Origin: Oxytricha trifallax
Taxonomy: Eukaryota; Ciliophora; Spirotrichea; Sporadotrichida; Oxytrichidae
Assembly: GCA_000711775.1 (NCBI GenBank)
Contig: ARYC01017305.1
Span: 25,834-89,833 of the forward strand
Direction of reading: 5' to 3'
Length of the DNA: 64,000 nucleotides
The translations under genes were made by a program, and so were the position numbers. A model generated the notes under the pieces. That model saw nothing but the letters and a program-made list of their open reading frames with translations. It searched no databases and was not told where the DNA came from. This document shows positions 45,912 through 57,449 of this stretch, piece after piece; position 1 is the first letter of the stretch, and every line of letters starts with the position of its first letter.

Positions 45912-47815
45912 GTTTTTAAATCATTATATTCTAAGTATATTTACTAATCGTTATTCAACTTATTTTTATTGGATATTTTCTAACTTAATAAATTCACATG
46001 ATTATACTTTCATTTTATTTCATCCTTTGATTATTGATCTTATAATAATATCTTATTTATAGTCCTGTATAATACTGTATTTCTCACCTTCGATAAGTGA
46101 AAAGGGATACAAGATGGTTTTAACATTTTTAAGTAGAAATATTATATTTCTCAACAAATATGATCCTTAGATCTCATTTGTTTCATTCAAACTTGCTTCT
46201 TAATTTTACTAAGGAGATTCTAAAGTTTAACTTAATTAATTTTGTTTTCCTTTTTACTGATTTTAAAGTTTTGTGCTTGATCCACCAAAGAACTGTAGTC
46301 TTAAGGATTATAGAATTACTTATTCTTTATTATAGGAAGAATCTTAGAAAAATAATAGGTCCCTATTTTTAGAAATATTCATATTTATTTGTAAATTCAA
46401 ATTAATCTTTAGAAAGCATTCACAAAATTGCTTTGAATTCTAATTATTTAATTAAGAATGAAATCCATTTTTTAATCTCAATTAACATTTTGAAATTTTA
46501 AAAATTTTTCCCCAAAAAAATTATGAATCTTCATGTATTTATTGCTTAACAAAATATTGATCTATGTAAATTCTGGAATTAAACCATTCTTGTCTCAAAT
46601 TAAATATTAAATAGCAACTTAAAATTATTAGAATATATAGTCTGCAAATTAGAAAATATCACATCAATTTAAATTGTTATTATTCTAGTCTTAAAGTTGG
46701 AATATAATTACATATTTACCTCCATTCATTTATTCTCATATTATGATTTTTATAGTTTTAAAAAGTATGATAAAATTTAAAAATCAAATAGTCCCAGGCT
46801 TATGTTTGTAGTATTTTTTACTCTAATTTTTATAAAGGTATGCAATTTGAGCAGTTATGTAAGTCATTTGATATTAAAATATATAGTTGTTTCTGGGGGT
46901 ATTTGGGTACGAGGAAACTGAAAACAATAATTACGGCCATCTTTACTGTTTTTTAATATTATTATAGTTGCATTAGATAAAAAGTAATTTCTTTAAAATT
47001 ATTTAATTTTTATAATTTATAGTACTTGTTTTTTTTTGGTAAATAGGATTTCAAATTAAAATAATTTTGGTGCATCATAATGTTAAATTGATAAAGAAGA
47101 ATTTCACACTTAAACATAATTCGATGCGCTAATGAATTTATAAAGAAAATTAAAATTAATAGTCAACGTTACTAAAATAAAGTTAGAACCAATAAATAGC
47201 AGCAGGATATCAAGTTTATTAAATAAGCAAAATACTAGATGAAGTGATGACTGAGTATTAAATAATGTTTACTCTTTATAATAATTTTAAATCAGTTATA
47301 TAAAAATTAAAAGTTTAGAAACACAATTAATAATAATAAATAATTCTTTCATTATTATATAATTATATATTTGTCTCATTGTCAATACATTTGAACTAAA
47401 TATAATTAGAATACTACATTCATCAATAATATATTTATACAGATGTAAATAATAAAAATTTATTTATTTAAATTATTCTAATAGAGTTGCAAGAATAAAA
47501 AATAATAATGCATAAATATATGTTTGAATTATGTTTATAAGAAGAAAAAAACATTAATATATTATTTAAAAATACTCAAAACTAATACATTAACTTTCAG
47601 AGAACAAAATAAAGAGTTTTTGCTTTGATATTTAGAACCTTTAAATTCTTGATGTTTAACAAAAAACATTATGAAAAAATTAAATTGTTTATTTTCTCCA
47701 CTATCTTAAAGATACCAAATTTTTAATTCAGGATTAGTGCAAAGTCTAAATGACCAGATTCATTTCGTTCGAGTAATATTAATGAGCAATGAGCAGAGTA
47801 TAAACTAGGTTTAGC
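45912..47815. other. AT-rich stretch, nothing supported
   Basis: No supported gene or repeat up to the target duplication of TBE-b. Confidence 0.35.
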
Positions 47816-47981
47816 ATTCAAAACCACAAAACCTCTAAAGTTGTTTGATTGAATTTTTGAAATGATAAAAGGCTGCAATTAACGCATACTTTATTAGGAT
47901 TTTATTGGGGTTTATTTAAGTATTTAATACTTAAATAATATTAATTTAAGTGAGTATGATAATGAGTTTTTAAAAACTATT

Positions 47982-49452
47982 TCACACAAACGTAAGTTTA
48001 GAATCATGTGGCAATTCTCTGAATTTTATTTTTCTAAGTCGCTGTTTTAATTCTATCTATTGTTACTTAATTTTCTTAGTCTGACTTGATAATAGTTGAG
48101 TATGCAAGTTATCTTAGTCCTAATTTTATCTTTTATTAATCAAAATATTGCTTGATACTTTACTTAGAATCTCTTTCACTCTTTTAGCTAAAATATTCGT
48201 TTCTTTGCCTGCCACTCTCTATTATTATTATTATTACTGCTAGAACTCAGAAATCCTATACAGACATTCCATTAAGTGTCTCCGTCTCTCCAATCTTCTC
48301 TTTCTGGGAAAATCCATTAGTTCCTATACATTTTCTAATAAAGATGCTTGCATGCATAGATCCCAGTTGAAATCAATGATGTAATCTCTAAGAGGTTGCA
48401 AGTTTTTCATGATGTTCTCTGGCTTTAAGTCTCTATGAACATAATCAAGCTTATGTAGCTCTTTAATACCCTCAACTATCTGCTGCCCGATCTAGCCAAT
48501 TTGTCTTTGGCATCTGTTATAAGATAAAAATTCTCTGTAAGTCATCTCTAGGAGATGAAGTCTAAATGCTACATGATCATTGCCAAGTATTATGGCATTT
48601 GACTATATAATATGCTTACCCCATCTAAACTTTCCATATTAAACAGCATAATATTCATTAGCAAATTCCATATATAGAACTTATCATCAGCAAGGAATTA
48701 ATTGAAAGGATATAATTTGTAAGCATATTAGTTAGTCATCAGTGATGATTCTCTTCTCTACTTTATTTTCAAGAGTGAGGTAGCTTTCAAGGCAAGAATC
48801 TATTTCAATAATTTTTTTATATAGGAATCCTTATCACCTCAATTTTTACCATAATATTATCAATCTCAGAGACAGGAAAGTTCTTGACTGCTTTCTTCTT
48901 TTGATTTACTTCTGTTCCTCAAATCTAATTGACTCAGCAGGATTTCTTGACCTTCTTTTTTATAGGAACTTTTTTTCATGTAGGTCCATGAAGAAATTCA
49001 AAACTTTAATTGTGCTTTTTTTTAAGTGCACTTTGAGGTCTCTTGTAAGAGATTATGCCTTCTCACAAAACCCACATATATGCTTGCCATCATTATTTTG
49101 ATGCTTGATATATAACTTAGGCATATCTTTATGTATATCTCTCAAATTTCTCTTGTGAGTTGACTTGTAAAGGAGAACTTTATTGTATTCTTTGAATTAA
49201 TAGTCAACTTTGGCTGGTAAAATCTAATGCACTATGGCGGGTTTTTTAACCCTCTCCTAATTTAGCTCATTTTCATTGACGACTTCCTTATTAATTTATT
49301 TTTGATATCAAAGCTAGTCTAGTCAAAGTTGTTATAAGTAGGCTCCCACTGAGTACAAGAGTCTCTGGTCTCAGCTTTTTGTGTTGCTGGAATGATAACT
49401 TTTATTGACTTTACCCAAGTAATGCCACTCTTCTCAAAGGGTTAGCGCTCAT
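47982..49452 (-). pseudogene. 57-kDa zinc-finger/kinase of TBE-b, decayed
   Basis: ATG 49452 and TGA at 47982-47984. In the first zinc finger the two Cys have become Phe and Tyr (FKEY for CKEC) and one His is Asn. The second finger is kept in part (CGFCEKA). The catalytic loop VHRDLKPENIM and IIDFN are kept. Several frame changes occur, as in TBE-a but not at the same sites. The C-terminal region matches TBE-a down to the stop. Confidence 0.8.
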
Positions 49453-49749
49453 TTTAGTTTGCTGATATTTTTAATAATGATAAAATCTACCTAGATAAAC
49501 TATTATAGTAGAGTTTAAGACACTCTGGTAGATTCTTTGCTGAGAGGTAAGAAAATTAACTAACCATAAAAGACTGTAAGTTGACATATTTTATGAGAAT
49601 TTTATACATTTTAGTAAATTAAAATACTCCTAATTAAGTTTTGTTTCTCTAGAAGGTCCTCCATATCAAGTTTGAACTTAATTTTGAGATAAAGTTATTA
49701 AATATTTTTACATTTTAATATGCTTCTAATTAAGTTTTAACCTTAAAAT

Positions 49750-49992
49750 TTAACTCCTAATAAAGTTAAAACTTAATTTGGAGGACTTCCTAAAATAATT
49801 AAACATTATTAGGAGCAATTTAATGGAGATAGATTGATAAAAATGGAAATCAATCTGTGAAACTTGGAGCAAGTTTTTCAATGCTTCTCCGCATATCTTT
49901 TCAAGGTTGACCTCCAGTAGGTCCTCCCTATTTAGTAGTAAGATTTTAATAAACTTAGAATGGATATCCATAATTTTAAATTTCATTAACAT
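49750..49992 (-). CDS. Small spacer ORF of TBE-b
   Basis: Counterpart of 5083-5325. ATG at 49992. The first 63 codons differ from TBE-a at two bases. The TBE-a stop TGA is TAA here, which would be read as Gln, so the frame would continue. See the TBE-a entry for alternatives (gene, regulatory spacer, or gene conversion). Confidence 0.35.
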   Translation of the reverse strand: MLMKFKIMDIHSKFIKILLLNREDLLEVNLEKICGEALKNLLQVSQIDFHFYQSISIKLLLIMFNYFRKSSKLSFNFIRS

Positions 49993-50012
49993 TTCTAGAA
50001 AGAGGAAGCAAG

Positions 50013-50801
50013 ATGGAGTCTATGAATGATGCAATGAAGAGGATTTAATCTCAAGATTTAAAAGAAAAATTTCGAAGTAAAAATTACCTTTAATGATACT
50101 TGGTATCGCAAGGTAAGTTCTTAATAAAGATATATATTCACGATAGTTGGATTGTTCTTGTCAACATAGGAGGGATCTAAAATCTTATTCTTCAAAGACT
50201 TACCAAGTGAAGAGAAAAAAGCTTTTAAGCATAATGAAATTAGGATGATAGAGATACCTAACTACCCTGAAATATCAGTGACAAACCTATATGACGATGC
50301 TATGAGCGATCAGGACGTAGCTCTCTCCCTTCCATCAAAGCTATAGCTCTCTAATAAGTTGCCAGAGAGAAACTTCTTCTTTGGTGTTCTTGCAACTCTG
50401 AAACCTGAGTACTTAAATGAAGTTATTTAAAAAGCTCATAAGAAACGCTACAGTATCTCTCCTGAAGAAAAAGAGAAGCAAGGTATTAAAATAAGTGACA
50501 CCTGGCTGTAGGAACTTCAAAAGCGTCCTTTCATCTCTAGTAAGCTTAGTCTTCTAACTTTATAGAAAAACCTGGAACTGCTATATACTTGATGAAAGAG
50601 CGCAGCAAATTAAACAGAGAGAGAAAGTCATAAGTAAAGCATGAATTGAGTAAGAGACTCTACAAAGATTTCTAAAAGCCAGACTAGATGAACATAGATG
50701 CAGGGGCTGGCACTAAGAGAAGAAACATGGGCCCAAGCAAGCCTTAAGAGGAAGAAAAGAAAGAGAAGCCAAATCCCTTTACGGGCAAATTTAAGATGTG
50801 A
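50013..50801 (+). pseudogene. 22-kDa gene of TBE-b
   Basis: ATG 50013 and TGA 50799-50801. An in-frame TGA near 50084 replaces the AGA of TBE-a, and a small indel near 50140 shifts the N-terminal frame. From about 50170 on the frame is good. It lacks the 56-bp insertion of TBE-a. With the 26-bp intron (50540-50565) removed, the C-terminal part is continuous to the stop (KPGTAIYLMKERSK through GKFKM). This copy is therefore the better guide to the true 3' structure. Confidence 0.8.
50540..50565 (+). other. 26-bp intron in the TBE-b 22-kDa gene
   Basis: GTAAGCTTAGTC..TTTATAG, same length and position as 4452-4477 in TBE-a. Removal gives an open C-terminal frame of about 78 codons. Confidence 0.75.
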
Positions 50802-50807
50802 ACTTAT

Positions 50808-51850
50808 TCATTCGTTTAAATCTAATACTTATTTATAAACACAAAATCTCCCTTCTCTTGCGCATACTTTAGCTTTCTCATCGCTGACTCTCTTAGCAGC
50901 ACTCTTAATAAAATCGACTGTATCTATCTTTAAATCATGCATCAGATGGTAGAGCAGCAATTTCTTATAATGACCTTTCAATAACCCACAATATAATTCA
51001 ATTCCATTGAACTAAGGGCTGTAAGGAACATTCAATATAGGTGTTATGTTCAATCTTTCATATTCATTCCTTGAGTCTTTAGTTTTATGGACAGATAAGT
51101 TATCTACAAACAGAATGATCTCTTAGTCGGCGTACTTATCTCTGAGTTATTGCAAGAACTTTATATATTATTCGGTCTCAATTGAACTAGGGTGAATAAC
51201 ATAGGTCTCGAGGCCATTTTCTTCACTTATTCCACCAACTGTAGCATTAGTTTCAACTTTAACCTTTTAATTATATACTTCTATGTTGCTTTATCTTTTA
51301 TACCAAGACCATGGTATGAATGTATTAAACGTGAATACTGCCTCATCAGCGTGTATGAACTTAATGTTATTAATAATAGCCCTCTGCATTTAATCGAATA
51401 TATAATTTAAATTATCCTTATAAAATGGAACATTAAAGTCAATCACTCTCTTAATGCGATTGACTAAGGTATCCATTCTTTTTAAATATGTTAGCTATAG
51501 ATTAACCAGAGATGTGAAGCTCAGGAAATTGGCGATAAAACATCAAAGCTCTCTAGGCAAGAGAGAAATAAGCCCTGTATTTAAGAATCTTATCATTAAT
51601 AAGACAATCGATATGATGTTGCTAAAATTTAAAAGATCTTATTGGCTTAGAATTAATGTGTTTATCTCATTAAATTCAATGCTAATAGACAGTGTGACCT
51701 AACAGTAGCTGGAGGTTTATGGAGGAGTATTGCTAAAGATGTGAAATATAGAATAGGCTTGAGTTGGTCACTATTATCATCGCATCCATAACGCAACTTA
51801 AACAATAAATCTATATATCCACTGTCATAAATTGGCAAAAAATCTCTCAT
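50808..51850 (-). pseudogene. 42-kDa transposase of TBE-b, frameshifted
   Basis: ATG 51850 and TGA at 50808-50810. Collinear with the intact TBE-a transposase at about 85-90 percent by eye. A one-base insertion near 51655 (after the LLALNLMR segment) shifts the frame, so the enzyme is broken. Residues around the catalytic Asp and Glu are recognisable downstream. It converges on the 22-kDa gene with a 6-bp gap, as in TBE-a. Confidence 0.85.
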
Positions 51851-52313
51851 ATACTGACTTAAATTACAAATATTTAAGCATTCATAAGAATTATTTTTGG
51901 AAGAATTTAAGAATTATAAATAATAAATACATAAAATAAAAATGAAATAACTAAATTATAGCAGAATTACTGTTAATAACATTTCTTAAATTATTCAACT
52001 ATGATACAATAATTAAACTCCTTAAAACCCTTAATACGACTTTTTTACAAATATATAAATTGGTGAAATATTTGATTATAGCTAGAATTAGATACTAAAA
52101 GTTTGCATTTACCATGAAAATTAATCGAATAAGAGTTATAAGAATAAAATAAGTAATCTTAATTTATCACTTGATCACTTAAAAAGTTTAGTCAATAAAA
52201 TCACTTTGACATAACTAAAATAATAGAGTATAACAGATAGAGCTAAAATTCAATTAAAAATTTCCCGAAAAATGAATATCAACTGGTAGCTTAAGTAAAC
52301 TGTACCTATTTAA

Positions 52314-52857
52314 TGAGTAAAATCTGTTTTATTTACCAAGAAATAAAGAATAATTAAGTTTTTTTCTATAGTATTTTTTAATATATTACTATTTGAATAA
52401 TAAAAATCGCACTCCAACCCTAATTGTTATTATTTTTAGGCATAGAGTGCGGAATAAACAAGAAATTATATATAAATATATTATCACTTTTAAATATAAC
52501 ATTTCGTTTATTACAAACGACATTAGGTTTTAGTTAATAAATAAGTACATTTCAAATTGCATTAATTTAATTTTAATATATAAGATATTTAAAAAAATAA
52601 TCAATTAAAAAGTTTTATTTTATAATTTAAAATTTATCAATTAAAACCTAATGTCTTTTGAAAGAAACGAAATTTCATATTCAAAAGTGATAATATATTT
52701 AAATATAATTATTTATTTATCCCGCACTCTATCCCTAAAAATATAACAATAAGGGTTGGAGTGCGATTTTAATTATTCAAATAGTTATATATGAAAAAAT
52801 ACTATAGAGAAAACTTAATTATCCTTTAATTCTTGGTAAATAAAACAATTTTTACTG
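52314..52857. mobile_element. Palindromic MITE, GTGCG family
   Basis: Arms of about 230 bp pair across a centre near 52586. They share TTTATTTACCAAGAA at the outer end and AATCGCACTCCAACCC further in, with complements at 52753-52857. Related to the element split by Merlin M1 at 15712-17408. No coding capacity. Confidence 0.8.
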
Positions 52858-52910
52858 AATGGCTTGAAAAATAAATAGGCGAATCATCATATAAACTTTA
52901 AAACTCTAAG

Positions 52911-53647
52911 ATGTCTAAAATTAAAGTTTTGTAGATTCAGCAATCCCCATTGATAATTTAAGCTAATTAGCAATAAAAAGTCATAATCTACTTAGATAAA
53001 ATTATTTTTAAACCTCATGCTATTTTAATGAGGTCTTGGGCAGGTCCTTACTCCAATCAAGAGGTTCAAAAAGAGGATATAAATATTTCAACTTTTGCTT
53101 CATTGGTATTTATTTCAGGTCAATATGGACTTCTTGGATATATCATAAAAGAAAAATCAATTAAAATTCCAGATTTGATGTATAGCCTAGAAATCATAGA
53201 ACCTTATTTTAAAGGTAATAAGTGATAAAATTCATGGATTATTTGCTGTCTCACCATAGCAGGACTTTTAAGCAAAAGATAATTGATAATGGATGAAGAT
53301 TTATCTTTAATACACCCTACACCTTAAAGTTCAACTGCATCGAAGAAATATTTTCAAGAGTAAATTTCTGCTATAAAAAGGACGTAATTTAAAGGAACTT
53401 TAACTTTCCAAACAAGGAACACTATTAAATAGCAAAGAATTCAATTTTTAATATTAAGCAAGAAGATTGTGTAAAAACAGAAAAAAGCACATTAGCAAAA
53501 TGCAAAGTTAGGTTACGATTAAGTAATAATATTGTTTTAAGTAATTTATGCATAAAAATAAAATGTTAAAATACTTATGTATTTTGGAGAAGAATTTATA
53601 TTCCTTGGCCCTAATCCTTCTTTGCATTCTTCTTTATTTCCATCTGA
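52911..53647 (+). pseudogene. DD34E transposase relic of relative e
   Basis: A frame from ATG 52911 runs to TAA/TGA at 53223-53228 and contains IIYLDKIIFKP (first Asp) and GLLGYIIKEKSI. After a frame change near 53230 it continues with MDYLLSHHSRTF (second Asp), an in-frame TGA, then NTPYTLKFNCIEEIFS (Glu). Thirty-four residues separate the second Asp and the Glu. Closest to the relic at 29123-30033. The part of the enzyme before the first Asp is mostly missing. The C-terminal end overlaps the antisense 22-kDa-like gene. Confidence 0.75.
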
Positions 53648-53657
53648 GTTGTTTTAT

Positions 53658-54120
53658 TCAAAGTAGGAAAACGTCATTGCATTCAATTTTAGTGTTTTTA
53701 GTTACTTTCTGCTTGATGATCCTTGTCTAAAAATTGAGAGGGGTCAGCCTTTTTGTTCTATAATCAATTTATAAAAAACAACTTATCTTACTTGAGATAG
53801 TAGGATTTTGTTAGCGTTATTCCAAGAACTCATTGCTGATTATAATTTTATTTCGGTCCCCTATTAATTGCCTTCCTGATACCCTTTCTTTTTATTGATC
53901 TTAAACTATCCTCTTTAAATAGTCGTGTCTGAGAGTGCCCAAAACGCCTAAGAAAAGGTTTTTTTTCAGACAGTTTGTTAGAATCACCACAAGTATTTAG
54001 ACGACTCTTAAGATCTTCATCCCCTTTACTTCATCCCATATTCAGTATAAGCTCAGTTCGCGAAAATTGGGGACATTTATCCAAATCATTCATTCGACTT
54101 ATTTAATATTTTGTCCATTT
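53658..54120 (-). pseudogene. 22-kDa-like gene of relative e
   Basis: Contains NKLSEK, then after a frame change FLGVLGTLRHDYLKRIV (counterpart of FFGLLGTLKPEYLNEVI) and ISNEFLEQ before a 34-bp GTAAG..ATTATAG intron (53758-53791). After the intron SKQKG and SIFRQGSSSRK correspond to SKSKGKALSML of relative c, with one TGA. The unspliced frame ends at TGA 53658-53660; the spliced frame would extend further into the transposase 3' end. The N-terminal half is not recognisable. Function unknown. Confidence 0.65.
53758..53791 (-). other. 34-bp intron, same position as in TBEs
   Basis: GTAAGATAAGTT..GATTATAG on the minus strand, after codons ending ISS as in TBE-b. Supports common descent of the intron. 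Confidence 0.65.
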
Positions 54121-54151
54121 CAAAACATCTCGGAAAAGTCTTATTGTACAT

Positions 54152-54828
54152 TCAGTCAAAATAGTAGTAAAATTTATAATATATAAATCCTTAAATAAAT
54201 AATTTAATCACGCTTATTGTATTAAATTTTAAAATTTTGATTAATCGAATGTAATTGACACTTCAATGATTTTGCTTAATTTATAATTGTTCAAATATTT
54301 TCAATTATTCTTTATTTATCAAAGCAGTAATTTATAAATATATTAAGGCCATTTTCATTAATACATATTTAGAATTTAAATAAATTTAGAAATAATGAAA
54401 GTTAACTTTGTTAAAAAGTAAACTTGATTTATTCAATATCATGAAATGTTATTAAATCAAATATTATTTTAATTAAAGACTTAACTTTTTTAAATTATGT
54501 TTATTTTTGAAGAAATTTTTAACTTATTTACACTCTTTAATCAGCATAAGTAAACAAAATGTTAAATTAATTAAAACGAAATGAAATTTTATATTTATAA
54601 GTTCTGAATATTTGAAAAAAGTTAATATAAATTAACAAATAATATAATTACTGGGACCAAGTAAAAAATTATATTTATTTTTACTACTTAGTCCCAAAAA
54701 TATAATAATAATTTAATATTCTTCAATATTTCTAAAAAATAAATATAATAATTGTATTTTTTTTTCAACAATGTAATTTTGAATATTTAGAAATTTTACT
54801 ATTCCCGATTTTTTTATATTATGGCTGA
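54152..54828. mobile_element. Palindromic element related to 41642-41953
   Basis: Tips TCAGTCAAAATAGTAGTAAA and the complement of 54790-54828 (TCAGCCATAATA). Its internal hairpin GGGACCAAGTAAAAAA..TTTTTACTACTTAGTCCC (54653-54698) is shared with the MITE at 41642-41953. 677 bp, more degenerate. Confidence 0.55.
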
Positions 54829-55470
54829 TTGCTTATATAAGGGCAAGAACATATTACCTATAAGTTTTAATCATGTGAAACCTACAATAAAACTTTACCT
54901 AAAGCAATCAAATTTACTGCTTAGTTCACCTTCTAGTTTTTTTTCAATGAATTTGCGTATTTATTTAGGTATTATATTAATTGGTTTTGGTTATTTCCAT
55001 ATGTTTATTAATTAATTCTAATACTATTATTTAAAATGATATAACACATTTCACTAAGCAAGTCTAATTCTTCATCTAATAGCGTTATTTTATTGGATGT
55101 AAGTCATCATAAAAAGCAAAGTAGAATCGCTATATTCTCAAAGTAGTTAAATATAATTGCTTTTGTTAATTTTTCGAAGATTTATTATTAATATTAGGAA
55201 CACATATTTTATATTTATGTTCCTCTTTAAATAAAAATGTCCTGTGGATGTCCTGTAATGACAATAATTAGGACAAAAGGAATTGAAATGCTATTTCTAT
55301 GGGTTTCTGGGTTTTAAAACTATTAGTAATTTCTTAAGTTTCATTAAAAATTTAGGTCCCTTTTACTACGTTTGATATTAACTATAAAATTTATATTTAA
55401 TACTAAAGTCTAAGATTATAAAAGAAAATTATGTTTAATAATTTATATTAATTAAGTTACTTAATAGTAA

Positions 55471-56990
55471 ATGGAAGGTAGAAGAAAAGGAATCCTCTCC
55501 AGCATGTCAGCATTAAGTAGTATTAACTCTGAGGATGATTACTAATCTTCAGTTTTCGAACTTTAAAGTTGTACTATGCAAAATGGTAAGTATAAAATAA
55601 TTAATTCTATTATCCTAGAGAACTTTATTGAATCAAAATAAAGTCAAATATAATTGAGGATTAGCAGAAAACAGTTTGTCAAGACCATAACTTAGTCTTC
55701 ATATGCATGTTCAATTTCTCACATAGCTTTACTTAAAAATAATATACGAGGCATAGCAAAACTCAGTCTAGAAAGCAATGGAAAATTTTGCTCATTTAAA
55801 TAAAAAAACGAGTACTCTTGCAAAGTTTGTTAAACAAAAATTAGTATACCCAACTGCACAACAAAAAAGGCACCTAATTGTTTATTCGGAAGATAAACTT
55901 AAAAAAGCTAGATATCCTCCATTTGTAATAAACAAACATTTTATGTATTTTTTTAAATTATAGGTTGTCTAGTAATTGTATAATATGACCTTAAAATAAA
56001 GAAAACAAAGAAATACAGAAGATCACAGTTTGATCATATTGAGGAACTTAATTAAAATGAGGAACTCAAATAAGCAGAACCTTCATTATAGAGCCCTAAT
56101 TTGGATAGTTCGCAATATAGTCACTCATAATTAATTTTTTTTGAGGACTTAAAAGTAAGATACCCTTCACAATTAACTGCAGAACAAATAAATCTCAACA
56201 AACTATAAAGACTTTGAAGAAATAATTAAATAAAAAACCTATAAGAGTGGTTGTCTAATTATGAAAATAGAAGAGTTACTTAAAAAAAGACCTTCACTCA
56301 CTTATAAGTCCTTGGCTTTGCATTAAATAATAAGATTAAAATAAGACGCAATCTATATAAAGAGCTCAACGAGACATAATTTGGCTACTCAATTTAGTGG
56401 AACAACAAAATTAATAAAAAGGCATCATTACCAAGATATATATTAGCCCAACTTAAGTGCTTATTTGGCTTAAGGGTTATGACTTCAACTTAGAAGATCT
56501 CTATATCTCTAACCTCAATGAGTTGTTACATGGAGATGCATAGTAATTACAGTTATAACAATAGCCAAGCTCCATGAACAAAATGCTATTCTTTTCTATA
56601 CCCCAGAACATCAAAATCAATCTTGATGATAGCTCATTTAGTACGATCAGTAATTTTTCGAGATCTCAAGTTGAACAAACCTACAGAATCATAATTATGT
56701 CCCTATATTAATGTGGCAAACTATTTGGAGCTCTATAAGTGCAGAACCTTGGAGAAATAACTACATTTCCTTGTCATTATATTGCATCATAAAGATAAAT
56801 TTAAAGAAGTTATGGATATTATGAAGTCAGTATCCCAGCTTGATTAAGAGATTATTGTTACAAGAAAGAGCTAAAAAAATTATAATGACATTTTAAATGT
56901 TTTGGCTTAAATGGACACAAAATAAATTCCAACTTCAAACTAAATTATCAAAATTTTATAAAAACATATAATAAATGGATTATGACATTT
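55471..56990 (+). pseudogene. Third gene of relative e, kinase-like
   Basis: ATG 55471 opens a frame of about 250 codons without TGA to 56226. It is Ser/Gln/Lys-rich with a Cys pair (YSCKVCQTK) in the region where TBEs have zinc fingers. After a TGA and frame changes the C-terminal part (about 56620-56990) has SVIFRDLKLNKPTE in the place of the HRDLKPEN loop. It also has FLVIILHHKDKFKEVMDIM, similar to FLAILLYVFVGKTFKDEV of relative d. Two possible GT..AG introns lie at 55585-55617 and 55926-55964. Position and orientation match the TBE 57-kDa gene; sequence support for the kinase is modest. Confidence 0.5.
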
Positions 56991-57449
56991 ATCAATTCTA
57001 AATTTTTCTCAAAAAATATTCTTATAATTTAACCCCTATCCTCGAAATTTTAATTTTATAAAAAATATTTTTCATAAACCTGAATAAAACCCGAATAAAT
57101 ATGCGTTAATTGCAGCCATTTATTATTCAAAGACTCAATCAAACAACTTCAGTGGGTTTGGAGTTTTGATTCTACTAAAGTTTACATTATGTTAATCATT
57201 TTTTTAGAGATTTCTATATCATCCATATACCAATATTAAGCCATATATTATATGATCTTTTAATTTATATTATAAAATTTAAATTTAAATAAATCATTTA
57301 TATATTACACATGATATGCTCCACTTTAATTGAATCAAACTGAATTATTAAAAGTATTTTATAATACTGAAGTGAAAATGAAAAATATTTGCATATTGTA
57401 CAGTCTAAATCTTTATATAATTTATAAATCAACTATACTTTTTAATAGC

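Larger units (their letters stand above)
51883..57026 (+). mobile_element. TBE relative e nested in TBE-b
   Basis: About 5.1 kb interrupting TBE-b next to its right terminal repeat. The tips form an imperfect inverted repeat: ATAAGAATTATTTTTGGAAG at 51884, matched by the complement of 57003-57026. They are not telomeric. Genes follow the TBE plan: transposase (+, 52911-53647), 22-kDa-like (-, 53658-54120) and zinc-finger/kinase-like (+, 55471-56990). Two palindromic elements lie inside (52314-52857 and 54152-54828). The target duplication is unclear, so the end positions may be off by a few bases. Confidence 0.75.
47819..57168 (-). mobile_element. Second telomere-bearing element (TBE-b), split
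   Basis: Left tip CAAAACCACAAAACC at 47819 and right tip ending GGAGTTTTG at 57168, both decayed C4A4 repeat. The target duplication is ATT (47816-47818 and 57169-57171), so these tips belong to one insertion. The TBE genes are reversed relative to TBE-a: 57-kDa (-), 22-kDa (+), 42-kDa (-). All carry damage. Between the transposase start (51850) and the right terminal repeat the element is interrupted by relative e (about 51883-57026). Without that insert it would be about 4.2 kb, like TBE-a. Confidence 0.9.
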
